Origin: DATKCN01 sp035513175
Lineage (GTDB): Bacteria > Chloroflexota > Chloroflexia > Thermomicrobiales > CFX8
Assembly: GCA_035513175.1 (NCBI GenBank)
Contig: DATKCN010000332.1
Span: 1 to 12,618, forward strand
Reading direction: 5' to 3'
Length of the DNA: 12,618 nt
The translations under genes and the position numbers were made by a program. Each line of letters begins with the position of its first letter. The stretch's first letter is position 1. Below the pieces are notes generated by a model. The model saw only the letters and a list, made by a program, of their open reading frames with translations. It did no database searches and was not told the origin of the DNA. Positions 11,663 to 12,618 of this stretch are shown piece by piece.

Positions 11663-12618
11663 GATTGATGCGCAGCCGCTGGGCCAGATCCACGAGGGCC
11701 TCAGGCGAAACGTGGTCCTGCAGGTATGCGACGAGGTCCTCCTGTCGTGCCTGACCGAAAACGAGCCGGTATGCCGCAAGTGAGCGCTGGAGCCGCGCGC
11801 GTTGCTCGACCTCGCGGCTCAGCGGGAGCATAGGGATATGGCGCTCGATGTGGGCGGCGCCTTCGTATACCCAATACGGCTCGATGTCGCGCAATTCGCG
11901 ACCCCGCGACCCACGCACTGCTTCCGCGAACATGGCTGCCCAAGGGTCACGGTCGCGTCGTTCGAAGGCTGCGGCGCGATGCCGCTCAGCCACGTTCTTG
12001 CGAATCGCATGTCCCTTATAGCGATGCACACGTCCTTCTCGCTGCTCCAGGTCAACCGGATTCGCGGGCAGGTTCCAGTGGACCACGGCGTGGCAGTACT
12101 GGTGAAAGTCCAAGCCCTCCTGCCCCACGGAGGTCGAGGCCAGAACGAACGGCCAGAACGGTGAGTTAAAAGCGGCGCGGACAGCCGTCGAGCGTTGGAG
12201 AACTTGCTGGTTGTCGGTCATGTCACGACCGAAGCGCAGAGCAAAGCGCACGCGCATGTGGAGGGTTGACAATGTGATCTGGTCGTCATCGACCTGAACG
12301 TCATCGAGACTGTAGTTCACGGCGCGAATTGCGACGGCGTCGTGGATGGCGGCGCCAATCTGCCTGGCAATCTGGTCCGGGTTACCGCCAGCCAGACCGA
12401 GCCACTCCGGCAGGAGGTGCGCGAACTCGTCGAGCACTGCCTGCAGATTCCCGTGCAGTCCTTCCATAGCAGCGCGCCGCCAGTAGACCTCGTCGTCCTG
12501 GCCCAGCGATCCGCGCAGCAGCGACATGACCTCTGGAACGTTGTAGAGCGACCGGAACCCCCATGCAATACGCAGTGCTGCGTCTCGCACGCTGCCGTGC
12601 GCCAGAGACACCCGAAAG
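11649..12618 (-). CDS. SF2/SNF2-type helicase, C-terminal part (5' partial)
   Basis: The last ~323 residues of a larger protein running off the right edge. The conserved C-terminal helicase core is visible: motif V region TSVGQEGLDFHQYCHAVVHW, then NLPANPVDLEQREGRVHRYKGH with the motif VI QREGRVHR arginine finger. After it come a charged segment (RKNVAERHRAAAFERRDRD) and a long helical tail ending LRINLTPK at TAA 11649. ATPases with this VHWNLPANPVDLEQREGRVHRYKGH arrangement occur, as I recall, in large helicases of restriction and phage-defence loci (DISARM-like and related), but no partner gene is in the window to decide. The upstream part (LYNVPEVMSLLRGS, NLQAVLDEFAHLLPEW) belongs to the inter-domain helical region. 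It is convergent with the dehydrogenase stub. Confidence 0.85.
   Translation of the reverse strand, partial: FRVSLAHGSVRDAALRIAWGFRSLYNVPEVMSLLRGSLGQDDEVYWRRAAMEGLHGNLQAVLDEFAHLLPEWLGLAGGNPDQIARQIGAAIHDAVAIRAVNYSLDDVQVDDDQITLSTLHMRVRFALRFGRDMTDNQQVLQRSTAVRAAFNSPFWPFVLASTSVGQEGLDFHQYCHAVVHWNLPANPVDLEQREGRVHRYKGHAIRKNVAERHRAAAFERRDRDPWAAMFAEAVRGSRGRELRDIEPYWVYEGAAHIERHIPMLPLSREVEQRARLQRSLAAYRLVFGQARQEDLVAYLQDHVSPEALVDLAQRLRINLTPK

Noticed and set aside
1..12618. CRISPR arrays, tRNA or rRNA genes, complete insertion sequence
   Set aside because: No regularly spaced repeats, cloverleaf-like sequence or rRNA-like stretch was seen, and only one short transposase-like fragment is present.

Overview
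The window is high-GC bacterial DNA from an accessory-rich chromosomal region. The gene families present (F420-type luciferase-like oxidoreductase, YCII/DGPF protein, several DinB and ClbS/DfsB four-helix proteins, M20D amidohydrolase, Rox-like flavin monooxygenase) are typical of soil or thermophilic Chloroflexota (Thermomicrobia-like) or of Actinobacteria. I favour Chloroflexota, but no rRNA, tRNA or marker gene is present to settle it.

Layout. (1) 1-2338, + strand: the tail of an unidentified, perhaps serine-hydrolase-type protein, a VOC/glyoxalase-fold protein, and a FAD monooxygenase closely resembling rifampicin monooxygenase. (2) 2376-2585: a scar where the 5' stub of an SDR gene (+) is joined tail to tail to the 5' stub of a small gene on the - strand. 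(3) 2818-5737 and on to 7102, all - strand: M20D amidohydrolase, Nudix hydrolase, DinB, ClbS/DfsB (ATGA overlap with the DinB), another DinB with a disturbed N-terminus, and a YCII/DGPF protein, ending at a perfect 17-bp hairpin. (4) 7103-7616: a 514-bp divergent intergenic region holding an imperfect inverted repeat. (5) 7617-9641, + strand: a second ClbS/DfsB (about two-thirds identical to the first), a DUF664-type DinB and an F420-type oxidoreductase, ending near a Rho-independent terminator shared with a convergent gene. (6) 9848-11422, - strand: a small helix-rich protein, a transposase N-terminal remnant and a VOC remnant, then an intact-looking SDR whose catalytic Lys is replaced by Arg. 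(7) 11588-12618: the 5' stub of a D-2-hydroxyacid dehydrogenase (+) running into the 3' end of a large SF2/SNF2-type helicase (-), probably the edge of a defence or mobile island continuing beyond the window.

Functionally the centre reads as a detoxification or small-molecule-modification cluster. Five proteins of the DinB/ClbS four-helix-bundle type lie within about 5.3 kb, next to a flavin monooxygenase, a Nudix hydrolase, an amidohydrolase and an F420-type oxidoreductase. The two ClbS genes are in inverted orientation on either side of the Nudix-M20 block. At least five broken genes (SDR stub, small-protein stub, VOC fragment, transposase fragment, dehydrogenase stub) show that deletions and insertions have shaped both flanks. 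No CRISPR array, tRNA or complete insertion sequence was seen.
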